Shown: positions 1 through 5,251 of the stretch, piece by piece
Numbering within the stretch: the first letter of the stretch is position 1
Layout of the letters: every line of letters starts with the position of its first letter
NCBI GenBank assembly: GCA_002372465.1
Contig: DFGW01000190.1
Span: forward strand, 1 to 7,652
Direction of reading: 5' to 3'
From: Butyrivibrio sp. UBA3740
Lineage (GTDB): Bacteria > Bacillota > Clostridia > Lachnospirales > Lachnospiraceae
Length of the DNA: 7,652 nucleotides
Program-made: the position numbers and the translations under genes
The notes under the pieces: generated by a model
What the model was told of the DNA's origin: nothing
The model's input: the letters and a program-made list of their open reading frames with translations, nothing else
Databases searched by the model: none

Positions 1-335
1 CCGTACTCTTCGATCTGCTCCTTGCCGTCAAGACCAAGCATCTTCTCAACTTCCAGCTCAACCGGAAGGCCGTGTGTGTCCCAGCCTGCCTTACGGGGAA
101 CAGTGTATCCCTTCATGGTACGGTATCTTGGAATCATATCTTTTATGGCACGGGTAAGAACGTGTCCGATATGTGGCTTACCGTTAGCTGTCGGAGGGCC
201 ATCATAGAACATATACAGCTCACCCTGACTGCGGGTATCAACACTCTTCTGGAATATGTCTTCCTTCTTCCAGAACTCTTCAACCTTTTTCTCTCTGCCG
301 ACAAAGTTCATGTCGGTCTCGACTTTTTGATACAT
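1..335 (-). CDS. ileS: Isoleucyl-tRNA synthetase, N-terminal part (cut by window edge)
   Basis: This class I aminoacyl-tRNA synthetase charges tRNA-Ile with isoleucine using ATP in the cytoplasm. Only 111 codons plus two bases are present; the gene continues past base 1. The start is ATG at 333-335, preceded by a good AAGGAG ribosome binding site about seven bases upstream. The translation shows the family N-terminus: an FW..EDIF segment near residues 21-28, YDGPPTANG at 44-52, the class I ATP-binding signature PHIGH at 54-58, and [10 protein letters not shown] at 84-93, which is characteristic of the Ile/Val/Leu synthetase group. The call of Ile rather than Val or Leu is independently supported by the T-box leader directly upstream, whose specifier triplet is AUC. 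Expression is therefore expected to rise when uncharged tRNA-Ile accumulates. No frameshift or missing motif is seen in the visible part. Confidence 0.96.
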   Translation of the reverse strand, partial: MYQKVETDMNFVGREKKVEEFWKKEDIFQKSVDTRSQGELYMFYDGPPTANGKPHIGHVLTRAIKDMIPRYRTMKGYTVPRKAGWDTHGLPVELEVEKMLGLDGKEQIEEY

Positions 336-376
336 TTTCGTCTCCTTCCTTCACTCCGTGTGAATCAGACACACGC

Positions 377-407
377 AAAAACCCCGTCCTTTGTAAAAAG
401 GACGAGG
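377..407 (-). terminator. Regulated rho-independent terminator of the ileS T-box
   Basis: In the transcript, CCTCGTCCTTT (397-407) pairs with AAAGGACGGGG (382-392) over 11 bp, with one G-U pair, around a TTAC loop, followed by TTTTT and GCG. The 5' arm is the same segment used by the antiterminator, so the two structures are mutually exclusive. Confidence 0.9.
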
Positions 408-654
408 TCAATAATATACTCTCGTTATACCACCTGTTTACACATACGCGCCTAAGGCTCAGCCCCGGTTGAATACGCTTCCCGTTAACGCCGGGATCTA
501 CGTCAGGATTTACTGGCAGCTACACTTTCAATCCTGCAGCTCGGAAGTGATTTTCAATCAATGACTACCGGTACCTGCTCACACCAAACGCAGGCTCTCT
601 GGGACTTTCATCACTGTCTACTGTCTTCGTCACAGCTTTTTTATTCGATTTAAT
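377..654 (-). promoter_or_regulatory. T-box riboswitch leader sensing tRNA-Ile
   Basis: The untranslated leader of ileS has T-box architecture in transcript order. Stem I carries an AGTA motif, an AGAGAG bulge and a distal CCTGC/GCAGG hairpin whose loop contains GGTGTGA. A specifier loop GAAAATCAC follows, in which ATC (549-551) pairs with the tRNA-Ile GAU anticodon. Next come a GC-rich stem II/III region and the T-box element AGGTGGTATAACGAG at 421-435. The UGGU bulge would pair with a tRNA 3' end of ACCA, which fits the A discriminator of tRNA-Ile. ACGAG (421-425) and AGG (433-435) can pair with CTCGTCCT (399-406) to form the antiterminator, which excludes the terminator hairpin. The tRNA reading is established family knowledge; the pairings were found by eye. 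Confidence 0.93.
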
Positions 655-660
655 GCACAC

Positions 661-689
661 ATTCTACAACAAAAAAACTATTAATGCAA
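661..689 (-). promoter_or_regulatory. Sigma-A-type promoter of the ileS T-box transcript
   Basis: The minus strand reads TTGCAT (684-689), a 17-nt spacer, then TAGAAT (661-666). Transcription would start near 654, just ahead of the base of stem I. The position fits the T-box leader exactly. No clear terminator separates it from the upstream ltaE-like gene, so some read-through into the leader is possible. Confidence 0.75.
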
Positions 690-720
690 TAACGTTTTCC
701 TTGAACTGAGCCCTTTAATC

Positions 721-1788
721 TTATAAATACTGCATCAGTTTATCAATGTCTTCTTTTGTAGTTGCCCAATCGGTGGCAAGTCTTATGACAACTTGCGACT
801 CACTGAAATTCTGCCAGTAGCTGTATCCCACATAGGGCTCGATTTCCTTAAGCTTTTCCTTGTCAATGGCCACAAACTGTTGATTGGTCGGAGAATCAAG
901 AAGGAACCTGTAACCCTTTTCCTTAAGATGTTCCTTCAATAGCTCTGCCATCTCTATAGCATTTTTGCTGATCTCAAAGTAAAGATCATCTGTAAAAAGA
1001 GTGTCGAACTGAAGCCCCAAAATCCATCCCTTGGCAAGAAGTGCTCCGTGCTGTTTGATGATGGGGACGGGATGTTTTGTGGGAAATCCCTTCGGGAAGA
1101 CCACTGCCTCTCCAAAGAGTGCCCCCACCTTGGTTCCTCCTATATAGAAGACATCGGTAAGTTCAGCGATATCCTTCAAAGTGACGTCAGTTCTTTTACT
1201 CATAAGGCCATATCCCAGCCTTGCGCCGTCAAGGAAAAGAGGAAGGTCAAGCTCCCTGCAGACCTTTGAGATGTCCGTCAGTTCCTTTTTGGTATACAGG
1301 GTTCCATATTCTGTGGGATGTGAGATGTAGACAGCTCCCGGAAAAACCATGTGCTCATGGTTGTCGTCGCTGTAAAAAGCCTGAACGTAAGCCTTCAGCT
1401 CCTCGGCATTGATCTTGCCAATCTCAGAGCCGTACCTTTCAGTATCCGTCTCTGCTCCGGCAGGACTTATTGTCAGCACCTTGTGTCCCGAAAACTCTAT
1501 AGCTCCGGCTTCATGGACAGCGATATGTCCTGTACCGGCAGCAATCACACCCTCATAGGGTTTAAGGAGCATATCAATCACGGTCTGATTGGTCTGGGTT
1601 CCTCCAAGGAGGAAAAATATCTCTGCCTCAGGACATTCGCAGGCCTTTCTTATTTTGTCCTTTGCTCTTTCGCATATCTCATCAGTGCCATAGCCGGGCA
1701 TCTGATTAAAGTTGTTGTCTGAGAGGGCTTCAAGGATCTTAGGATGAGCTCCCTTTGTATAATCACTGGAAAAAGAAATCTTACTCAA
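721..1788 (-). CDS. ltaE: PLP-dependent threonine aldolase / beta-eliminating lyase family protein
   Basis: A 355-aa fold-type I PLP enzyme of the low-specificity L-threonine aldolase family. Known members cleave L-threonine or L-allo-threonine to glycine and acetaldehyde in the cytosol. Visible landmarks are GGTQTNQ at 62-68 (cofactor phosphate region), H88 in GHIAVHEAGAIE (expected to stack on the PLP ring), LDGARLGYG at 186-194 with D187 expected to contact the pyridine nitrogen, GGTK at 217-220 with K220 the predicted Schiff-base lysine, and R336 in VVIRLATD as the likely substrate carboxylate anchor. The length is normal. The start is TTG (1786-1788); GGAGGAGG lies nine bases upstream and no in-frame ATG fits as well. 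The gene overlaps the msrC stop by 8 nt, so translational coupling is likely. The family also contains other beta-lyases, so the exact substrate is not fixed by sequence. Confidence 0.88.
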   Translation of the reverse strand: MSKISFSSDYTKGAHPKILEALSDNNFNQMPGYGTDEICERAKDKIRKACECPEAEIFFLLGGTQTNQTVIDMLLKPYEGVIAAGTGHIAVHEAGAIEFSGHKVLTISPAGAETDTERYGSEIGKINAEELKAYVQAFYSDDNHEHMVFPGAVYISHPTEYGTLYTKKELTDISKVCRELDLPLFLDGARLGYGLMSKRTDVTLKDIAELTDVFYIGGTKVGALFGEAVVFPKGFPTKHPVPIIKQHGALLAKGWILGLQFDTLFTDDLYFEISKNAIEMAELLKEHLKEKGYRFLLDSPTNQQFVAIDKEKLKEIEPYVGYSYWQNFSESQVVIRLATDWATTKEDIDKLMQYL

Positions 1789-2236
1789 AATCCATTACCT
1801 CCTCCAAAGTCTTAACAAACTCTTCAAGGCCAGCCTTATCCTGCTCATCAAACCTTGAAAGGCTTGGACTGTCGATGTCAAGAACAGCCACAACCTTCCC
1901 GTCCTTGTGGATAGGAACCACGATCTCTGAATTAGATGCGCTGTCGCAGGCGATATGTCCCGGGAACTGATGCACGTCTTTTACCAGCTGGGTCTCATCC
2001 TTTTGGGCAGCTGTTCCGCAGACGCCTTTTCCAAGCTCTATCCTTATACAGGCAACCTTCCCCTGGAATGGTCCGAGCATAAGAGATCCCTTGTTCATTA
2101 TGTAAAAGCCTGCCCAGTTAAGGTCCTCCATATTCTCATATAAAAGCGCTGAGGCATTGGACAAAACCGGAATATAGTGTGGTTCATCCTCCGCCAGTGA
2201 CCTGATCTGCGCTGCCAGCAATTTATAGTCTGTCAT
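1781..2236 (-). CDS. msrC: Free methionine-(R)-sulfoxide reductase (GAF domain, fRMsr)
   Basis: A 151-aa single GAF-domain enzyme. The family reduces free L-methionine-(R)-sulfoxide to methionine using thioredoxin in the cytoplasm, and does not act on protein-bound residues. The diagnostic features are GPFQGKVACIRI (55-66), GKGVCGTAA (69-77) and DVHQFPGHIACDS (87-99). The three conserved cysteines are C63, C73 and C97; their 10- and 24-residue spacing equals that of the catalytic set C84/C94/C118 in the E. coli enzyme. The GAF pocket sequence SEIVVPI...VLDIDS is also present. The ATG at 2234-2236 has GGAGGAGG a few bases upstream. The gene is the first of a two-gene unit with the aldolase-family enzyme, whose TTG start overlaps its stop. 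No strong promoter is obvious in the short gap after the upstream terminator; a weak TTGGAT/17/GAGAAT pair overlaps that terminator. Confidence 0.94.
   Translation of the reverse strand: MTDYKLLAAQIRSLAEDEPHYIPVLSNASALLYENMEDLNWAGFYIMNKGSLMLGPFQGKVACIRIELGKGVCGTAAQKDETQLVKDVHQFPGHIACDSASNSEIVVPIHKDGKVVAVLDIDSPSLSRFDEQDKAGLEEFVKTLEEVMDFE
1798..1805 (-). promoter_or_regulatory. Ribosome binding site deciding the TTG start of ltaE
   Basis: GGAGGAGG lies inside the 3' end of msrC, nine bases before TTG at 1786-1788. The ATG close to this site (MDFE then stop) is in the msrC frame and cannot start the aldolase, so TTG is preferred. Confidence 0.75.
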
Positions 2237-2250
2237 AAATCCTCCTCCAA

Positions 2251-2283
2251 AATGGTCCCCGGGGACGGGGTCAGTGGTTCATT
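2251..2283 (+). repeat. Palindromic intergenic repeat, copy A (degenerate)
   Basis: A 33-bp element, 26/33 identical to copy B at 5174-5206. It keeps the asymmetric core GGGGACGGGGTCA, but its right arm has drifted, so the long hairpin is weakened. It holds a local perfect palindrome, GTCCCCGGGGAC. It sits about 14 bases from the msrC start, directly before the ribosome binding site, so it is probably in the msrC leader RNA or promoter. Confidence 0.8.
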
Positions 2284-2290
2284 CTCAAAC

Positions 2291-2321
2291 AAAAAGGGTA
2301 TGAATCCAATGATCCATACCC
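2291..2321 (-). terminator. Rho-independent terminator of the membrane GGDEF gene
   Basis: In the minus-strand transcript GGGTATGGATC pairs with GATTCATACCC over 11 bp (one G-U pair) around an ATTG loop, followed by TTTTTGTTTG. It lies 37 bases after the stop codon of the cyclase gene and separates it from msrC. Confidence 0.88.
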
Positions 2322-2358
2322 TCGATTCTAACACCATTTTTACTTGTGCACAATCAAG

Positions 2359-3462
2359 TTATGCGTAAACCGTTCTGTTCCTTCCGTTTTCCTTGGCATG
2401 ATAGAGCCTGTCGTCTGCCAGATTTACCAGCTCTTCTACCGTCATCCCCTTCTCATAGGTTGCAACTCCGATAGAAACAGTGAATTTCACGTCCTTTCCG
2501 TTGCTTGTAAAAGAATTGTCTTCCACCTGGAGTCTGATTCTTTCCAGGAGGTCAACAAACTGGTTGTAGGAAAAATGCTCAGGGGCAATCAAAAGAAATT
2601 CCTCTCCGCCCCATCTGCCGTAAAGCATTCCCTCTGCGGAATTCTTCCAAAATATCTTCGTCAGCTCTTTTAACGCTTCATCTCCTGTGATATGTCCGCT
2701 TGTATCGTTAATTTTCTTGAAAAAATCGATATCCACTATTGCCACAGACAGATTGGTCTGGCTTGTACCCTGCTGCCTGAGCACCTCACCGTCCAGAATT
2801 GTCTGGATTCTTTGTCTGTTAAAGATTCCTGTCAGATAATCATGATCTGCCGCCTTTTGCAGTTCTTTCTGCTTTTCCCCTACTCTTAAGTTATAGATCT
2901 GGGTATACAGCATAATGGCTCCGAAGGTCAGGAACACGTTACAATAGAACATCAGCCTGGATAAACCGGGGCTTACATTATACCTGGTGGGAAGCAATCC
3001 TCCATTACCAAGAGCCGTAAGCACCATATATGTTGCTATAACTACAAGGCTGAAAAAACCAATATGTCTTTTTTGTCTCTTGGACAGCTCCGGATTATAA
3101 AAGGGAAGAAAGACACTTGCCAGTGTTCCAAAGAGCCACTGCTGGTATCCACAGGCTGTTCCCAGAAAAACACTGGCAAAGATCACATGAAGGAACACCT
3201 CCAAAACCATGATCCAGATGGTGATAATATTCCTTTTATCCTGCAAAATAATTAATATGCTGACGATGTAGCACAGAATACTGAAGATGTTTATTATCAC
3301 CATGGGTGTACATCCCAGCCACAAGTACCACAGTTCAAATAACAAATGCGTAACACAAAGAGAGGTGGCAATTATCATGTATTGGTTCTTATTGAGGTAA
3401 TCACCATCTATTTCCCTGTATGTCCTGTCTCTTATTTCGTTTTTCTTGCGGAATGTTCCCAT
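2359..3462 (-). CDS. Membrane-anchored GGDEF diguanylate cyclase
   Basis: A 367-aa protein predicted to make cyclic di-GMP from two GTP at the membrane. The N-terminal half holds about six hydrophobic segments, near residues 28-48, 52-73, 77-100, 107-121, 134-150 and 170-190, with basic stretches between them (KRQKRH at 128-133). A short linker (NLRVGEKQKELQKAADHD) leads into the GGDEF domain, residues 208-367. Catalytic features are intact: DYLTGIFNR (208-216), metal ligand D244 in VDIDFFKKIND, the GGEEF signature at 285-289, and SIGVAT (330-335). The RxxD inhibitory site expected five residues before GGEEF is absent, as that position reads AEGM. The stop is TAA at 2359-2361. The ATG at 3460-3462 has no recognisable ribosome binding site. 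The gene appears monocistronic, with its own promoter and terminator. The ligand of the membrane sensor part is unknown. Confidence 0.9.
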   Translation of the reverse strand: MGTFRKKNEIRDRTYREIDGDYLNKNQYMIIATSLCVTHLLFELWYLWLGCTPMVIINIFSILCYIVSILIILQDKRNIITIWIMVLEVFLHVIFASVFLGTACGYQQWLFGTLASVFLPFYNPELSKRQKRHIGFFSLVVIATYMVLTALGNGGLLPTRYNVSPGLSRLMFYCNVFLTFGAIMLYTQIYNLRVGEKQKELQKAADHDYLTGIFNRQRIQTILDGEVLRQQGTSQTNLSVAIVDIDFFKKINDTSGHITGDEALKELTKIFWKNSAEGMLYGRWGGEEFLLIAPEHFSYNQFVDLLERIRLQVEDNSFTSNGKDVKFTVSIGVATYEKGMTVEELVNLADDRLYHAKENGRNRTVYA

Positions 3463-3468
3463 ACTTTG

Positions 3469-3497
3469 ATTTTAATTCCGATTTAAAAAATACGCAA
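3469..3497 (-). promoter_or_regulatory. Candidate promoter of the membrane GGDEF gene
   Basis: The minus strand reads TTGCGT (3492-3497), a 17-nt spacer, then TAAAAT (3469-3474). The -10 lies six bases from the ATG, so transcripts would begin at or next to the start codon. A weaker alternative further upstream (TTGTTT/17/TTAAAT) would give an ordinary leader. Confidence 0.4.
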
Positions 3498-3539
3498 ATC
3501 AAGAAACAACAAACCCGGTCACCCGGCATAACTGTATTT

Positions 3540-3572
3540 AATGGTCCTATGACTCCGTCCCCCAGGACCGTT
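3540..3572 (-). repeat. Palindromic intergenic repeat, copy C
   Basis: Read on the minus strand it matches copy B at 31/33 positions: AACGGTCCTG, the core GGGGACGGAGTCA, then TAGGACCATT. The arms pair through G-U wobbles. Its first two bases are the last two of the TAA stop of the rRNA methyltransferase, so it begins exactly where the coding sequence ends and will lie in that mRNA's 3' end. Confidence 0.88.
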
Positions 3573-4830
3573 ACAGCTCGTCGCACACCTGGAAGATCAC
3601 GAATTTCAGGTAGTAAGAGGCTGCTCCGCCCCAAAGGATAGGATGATCCTTGGCCTGTTGCCTGAATTCCACCTGGCGAAGGCGCTTGTGAGCGTCTCTT
3701 GCTGCGTCGGCGATGGTTTTAAGGAACAGCTCTTCATCCATAAAGTGTGAACAGGAGCAGGTTGCAAGATAGCCTCCGTTCTCAACCAGCTTCATTCCCC
3801 GAAGGTTTATCTCCTTATAGCCTGTGACGGCTTTCTTGATGGAGGCTCTTGACTTGGTGAAGGCAGGCGGATCAAGGATTACCACGTCAAACTTCTCGCC
3901 CTTACTCTCCAGGTCCGGAAGAAGGTCAAAAACATCTGCGCACTGGAAGGTGGCGATATTCTCAAGACCGTTAAGCGCCGCATTCTCCCTAGCCTGCTCG
4001 CATCCAAGGTCAGAAGCATCTACTCCAAGAACAGATCCTGCGCCTCCGGCTGCAGCATTTAAGGCAAAAGAGCCGGTATGTGTAAAGCAGTCGAGAACTC
4101 TTTTACCCTTACAGAGACCGCGGATGGACTGACGATTGAACTTCTGGTCCAGGAAAAAGCCTGTCTTCTGGCCATTCTCCACGTCAACGAAATATTTAAC
4201 ACCGTTTTCTTCTATCATGACTTTGGTGTCAAACTCATCTCCAATAAAGCCCTTGGTTCTCTCAAGCCCCTCCAGTTCGCGGACCTTGGCGTCACTCCTT
4301 TCGTAGATACCACGGATCTTAACGCCGTCCGCTTCCAGAACTTCTTTGCAAAGGTCCAGAATCAGGTTCTTCATTCTGTCTGTGCCAAGAGCCAGTGACT
4401 CGATAACAAGAACATCGGAAAACTTATCAATAGTTATGCCGGGCAGGAAATCTGCTTCGCCAAAGACAAATCTGCAGGAGAGCTTGGTCAGGTCACAGCT
4501 GTACTCCACCATATAATCAGCCATTACCGCCTTCCTGTAATCCCAGGCATCCTGAATCCGCTGGCGGATCAGCTCCTTTGTGACAGGATGGTCCTTCTTC
4601 CTTGACATAATGCGTACTCTTATCTTGGAATTTGAATTTATAAAGCCGTAGCCAAGAAAGAATCCGTCAAAATCCAAAAGCTCAATAATGTCGCCGTTTT
4701 CGTACTTTCCTTCCACTTTGTCTATCTCATTGTCGTAGATCCATGCCCCTCCGGCCTTGAACTCACGGCCCTGACCTTTTCTTAAGATCACTCTTGCATC
4801 TGCTATACTAATCTGCTCTGAATTACCCAT
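3571..4830 (-). CDS. rlmI: RlmI-type 23S rRNA (cytosine-C5) methyltransferase
   Basis: A 419-aa SAM-dependent methyltransferase of the RlmI/YccW family; E. coli RlmI makes m5C1962 in 23S rRNA. Domains in order: an N-terminal PUA-like RNA-binding region (about 9-80, with KGQGREFKAGGAWIYDNEI), a central region with YERSDAKVRELEGLE (176-190), GQKTGFFLDQ (220-229), then a Rossmann methyltransferase domain. SAM motif I is VLDCFTHTGSFAL (245-257), motif IV is DPPAF (320-324), and TCSCSH (357-362) holds the probable catalytic cysteine. The length is close to the family norm. ATG at 4828-4830 follows AAGGAG with a 10-nt spacer. Its promoter (GCGACA/17/TATAAT) overlaps the divergent tRNA-Gly promoter. 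Repeat copy C abuts the stop codon. The family is clear; that the target is the same base as in E. coli is inferred. Confidence 0.9.
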   Translation of the reverse strand: MGNSEQISIADARVILRKGQGREFKAGGAWIYDNEIDKVEGKYENGDIIELLDFDGFFLGYGFINSNSKIRVRIMSRKKDHPVTKELIRQRIQDAWDYRKAVMADYMVEYSCDLTKLSCRFVFGEADFLPGITIDKFSDVLVIESLALGTDRMKNLILDLCKEVLEADGVKIRGIYERSDAKVRELEGLERTKGFIGDEFDTKVMIEENGVKYFVDVENGQKTGFFLDQKFNRQSIRGLCKGKRVLDCFTHTGSFALNAAAGGAGSVLGVDASDLGCEQARENAALNGLENIATFQCADVFDLLPDLESKGEKFDVVILDPPAFTKSRASIKKAVTGYKEINLRGMKLVENGGYLATCSCSHFMDEELFLKTIADAARDAHKRLRQVEFRQQAKDHPILWGGAASYYLKFVIFQVCDEL

Positions 4831-4873
4831 ATAATAAAGTTCTCCTTGTTATTAAAAAAGTCAAAAATATATG

Positions 4874-4902
4874 TTGACAATACAATAATTATAGTCTAAA
4901 AT
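4874..4902 (+). promoter_or_regulatory. Strong promoter of the tRNA-Gly pair
   Basis: TTGACA (4874-4879), 17-nt spacer, TAAAAT (4897-4902): perfect -35, optimal spacing and a 5/6 -10. The predicted start is near 4909, about 30 bases before the first tRNA. It overlaps the opposing methyltransferase promoter. Confidence 0.88.
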
Positions 4903-4916
4903 CAATTCGTTGTCGC
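4888..4916 (-). promoter_or_regulatory. Promoter of the rlmI-type gene, overlapping the tRNA-Gly promoter
   Basis: The minus strand reads GCGACA (4911-4916), 17-nt spacer, then a perfect TATAAT (4888-4893). The start would be near 4881, giving a leader of about 50 bases. Each -10 lies within the other promoter's spacer, so two polymerases are unlikely to bind at once. Confidence 0.65.
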
Positions 4917-4938
4917 AATTATTATAGTGACTTCAAAT

Positions 4939-5011
4939 GCGATAGTGGCGTAGTTGGTAACGCGCGACCTTGCCAAGGTCGAGACCGCGGGTTCGAGCCC
5001 CGTCTATCGCT
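4939..5011 (+). tRNA. tRNA-Gly(GCC), copy 1
   Basis: The cloverleaf folds fully: acceptor GCGATAG/CTATCGC, D-arm GCG/CGC with loop TAGTTGGTAA, anticodon stem CGACC/GGTCG with loop TTGCCAA (anticodon GCC, reading GGC and GGU), and T-arm GCGGG/CCCGT with TTCGAGC. The discriminator base is T, as is usual for bacterial tRNA-Gly. The 3' CCA is not encoded and must be added after transcription. It is the first gene of a two-tRNA unit. Confidence 0.97.
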
Positions 5012-5023
5012 CTTTTATCCGAC

Positions 5024-5042
5024 ACGAGCGAGCCTTGCTCGT
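5024..5042 (+). other. Small hairpin between the two tRNA-Gly genes
   Basis: ACGAGC (5024-5029) and GCTCGT (5037-5042) form a 6-bp stem with a 7-nt loop in the spacer between the tRNAs, followed by TTTACAT. It is too weak and has too short a T run to be a convincing terminator; it may help processing of the tandem precursor or be chance. Confidence 0.4.
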
Positions 5043-5052
5043 TTACATATAT

Positions 5053-5125
5053 GCGATAGTGGCGTAGTTGGTAACGCGCGACCTTGCCAAGGTCGAGACC
5101 GCGGGTTCGAGCCCCGTCTATCGCT
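5053..5125 (+). tRNA. tRNA-Gly(GCC), copy 2
   Basis: This copy is identical to the first over all 73 bases; the identical block extends slightly to 77 bases (4937-5013 and 5051-5127). It has the same GCC anticodon, T discriminator and absent CCA. It comes 41 bases after copy 1 and is followed after five bases by a strong terminator, so both genes are likely transcribed together and cut from one precursor. The perfect identity suggests recent duplication or gene conversion. Confidence 0.97.
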
Positions 5126-5130
5126 CTAAG

Positions 5131-5159
5131 AAAAAGACATCCGATTGGATGTCTTTTTT
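5131..5159 (+). terminator. Rho-independent terminator of the tRNA-Gly unit
   Basis: AAAAAGACATCC (5131-5142) pairs with GGATGTCTTTTT (5147-5158) around a GATT loop and ends in a T run at 5154-5159. The A-rich left side would also give a T run on the minus strand, so it may work in both directions. Confidence 0.9.
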
Positions 5160-5173
5160 GTATATAAAACCGG

Positions 5174-5206
5174 AATGGTCCTAGGGGACGGAGTCATAGG
5201 ACCATT
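5174..5206 (+). repeat. Palindromic intergenic repeat, copy B (intact)
   Basis: A perfect 10-bp inverted repeat, AATGGTCCTA and TAGGACCATT, encloses the 13-base asymmetric core GGGGACGGAGTCA. It lies between the converging terminators of the tRNA-Gly unit and the PAS-GGDEF gene. Copy C at 3540-3572 is 31/33 identical and copy A at 2251-2283 is 26/33. The form resembles REP/MITE-type elements, but no transposase is present in the window. Confidence 0.9.
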
Positions 5207-5209
5207 TTC

Positions 5210-5242
5210 AAAAATTACCCCGGACCTTTTCGATCCGGGGTA
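5210..5242 (-). terminator. Rho-independent terminator of the PAS-GGDEF gene
   Basis: In the minus-strand transcript TACCCCGGA pairs perfectly with TCCGGGGTA over 9 bp around a 9-base loop, followed by ATTTTTG. It lies 9 bases after the stop codon, facing the tRNA-Gly terminator. Confidence 0.88.
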
Positions 5243-5251
5243 TACATGCAA

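Noticed and set aside
72..455. 127-codon open frame on the plus strand
   Set aside because: It runs antisense to ileS and its T-box leader, whose identities are clear from motifs; it has no family motifs and no ribosome binding site that I can see.
3510..3535. Terminator after the rRNA methyltransferase (CCGG/GTGA/CCGG followed by a T-rich run)
   Set aside because: The stem is only 4 bp and the T run is interrupted; repeat copy C or read-through into the next gene is equally possible.
3401..3634. 77-codon minus-strand frame bridging the methyltransferase and membrane GGDEF genes
   Set aside because: It overlaps both real genes out of frame, passes through repeat copy C and has no domain-like sequence.
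4937..5127. Direct repeat as a CRISPR-like array
   Set aside because: The repeat units are complete tRNA genes with cloverleaf structure, and there are only two.
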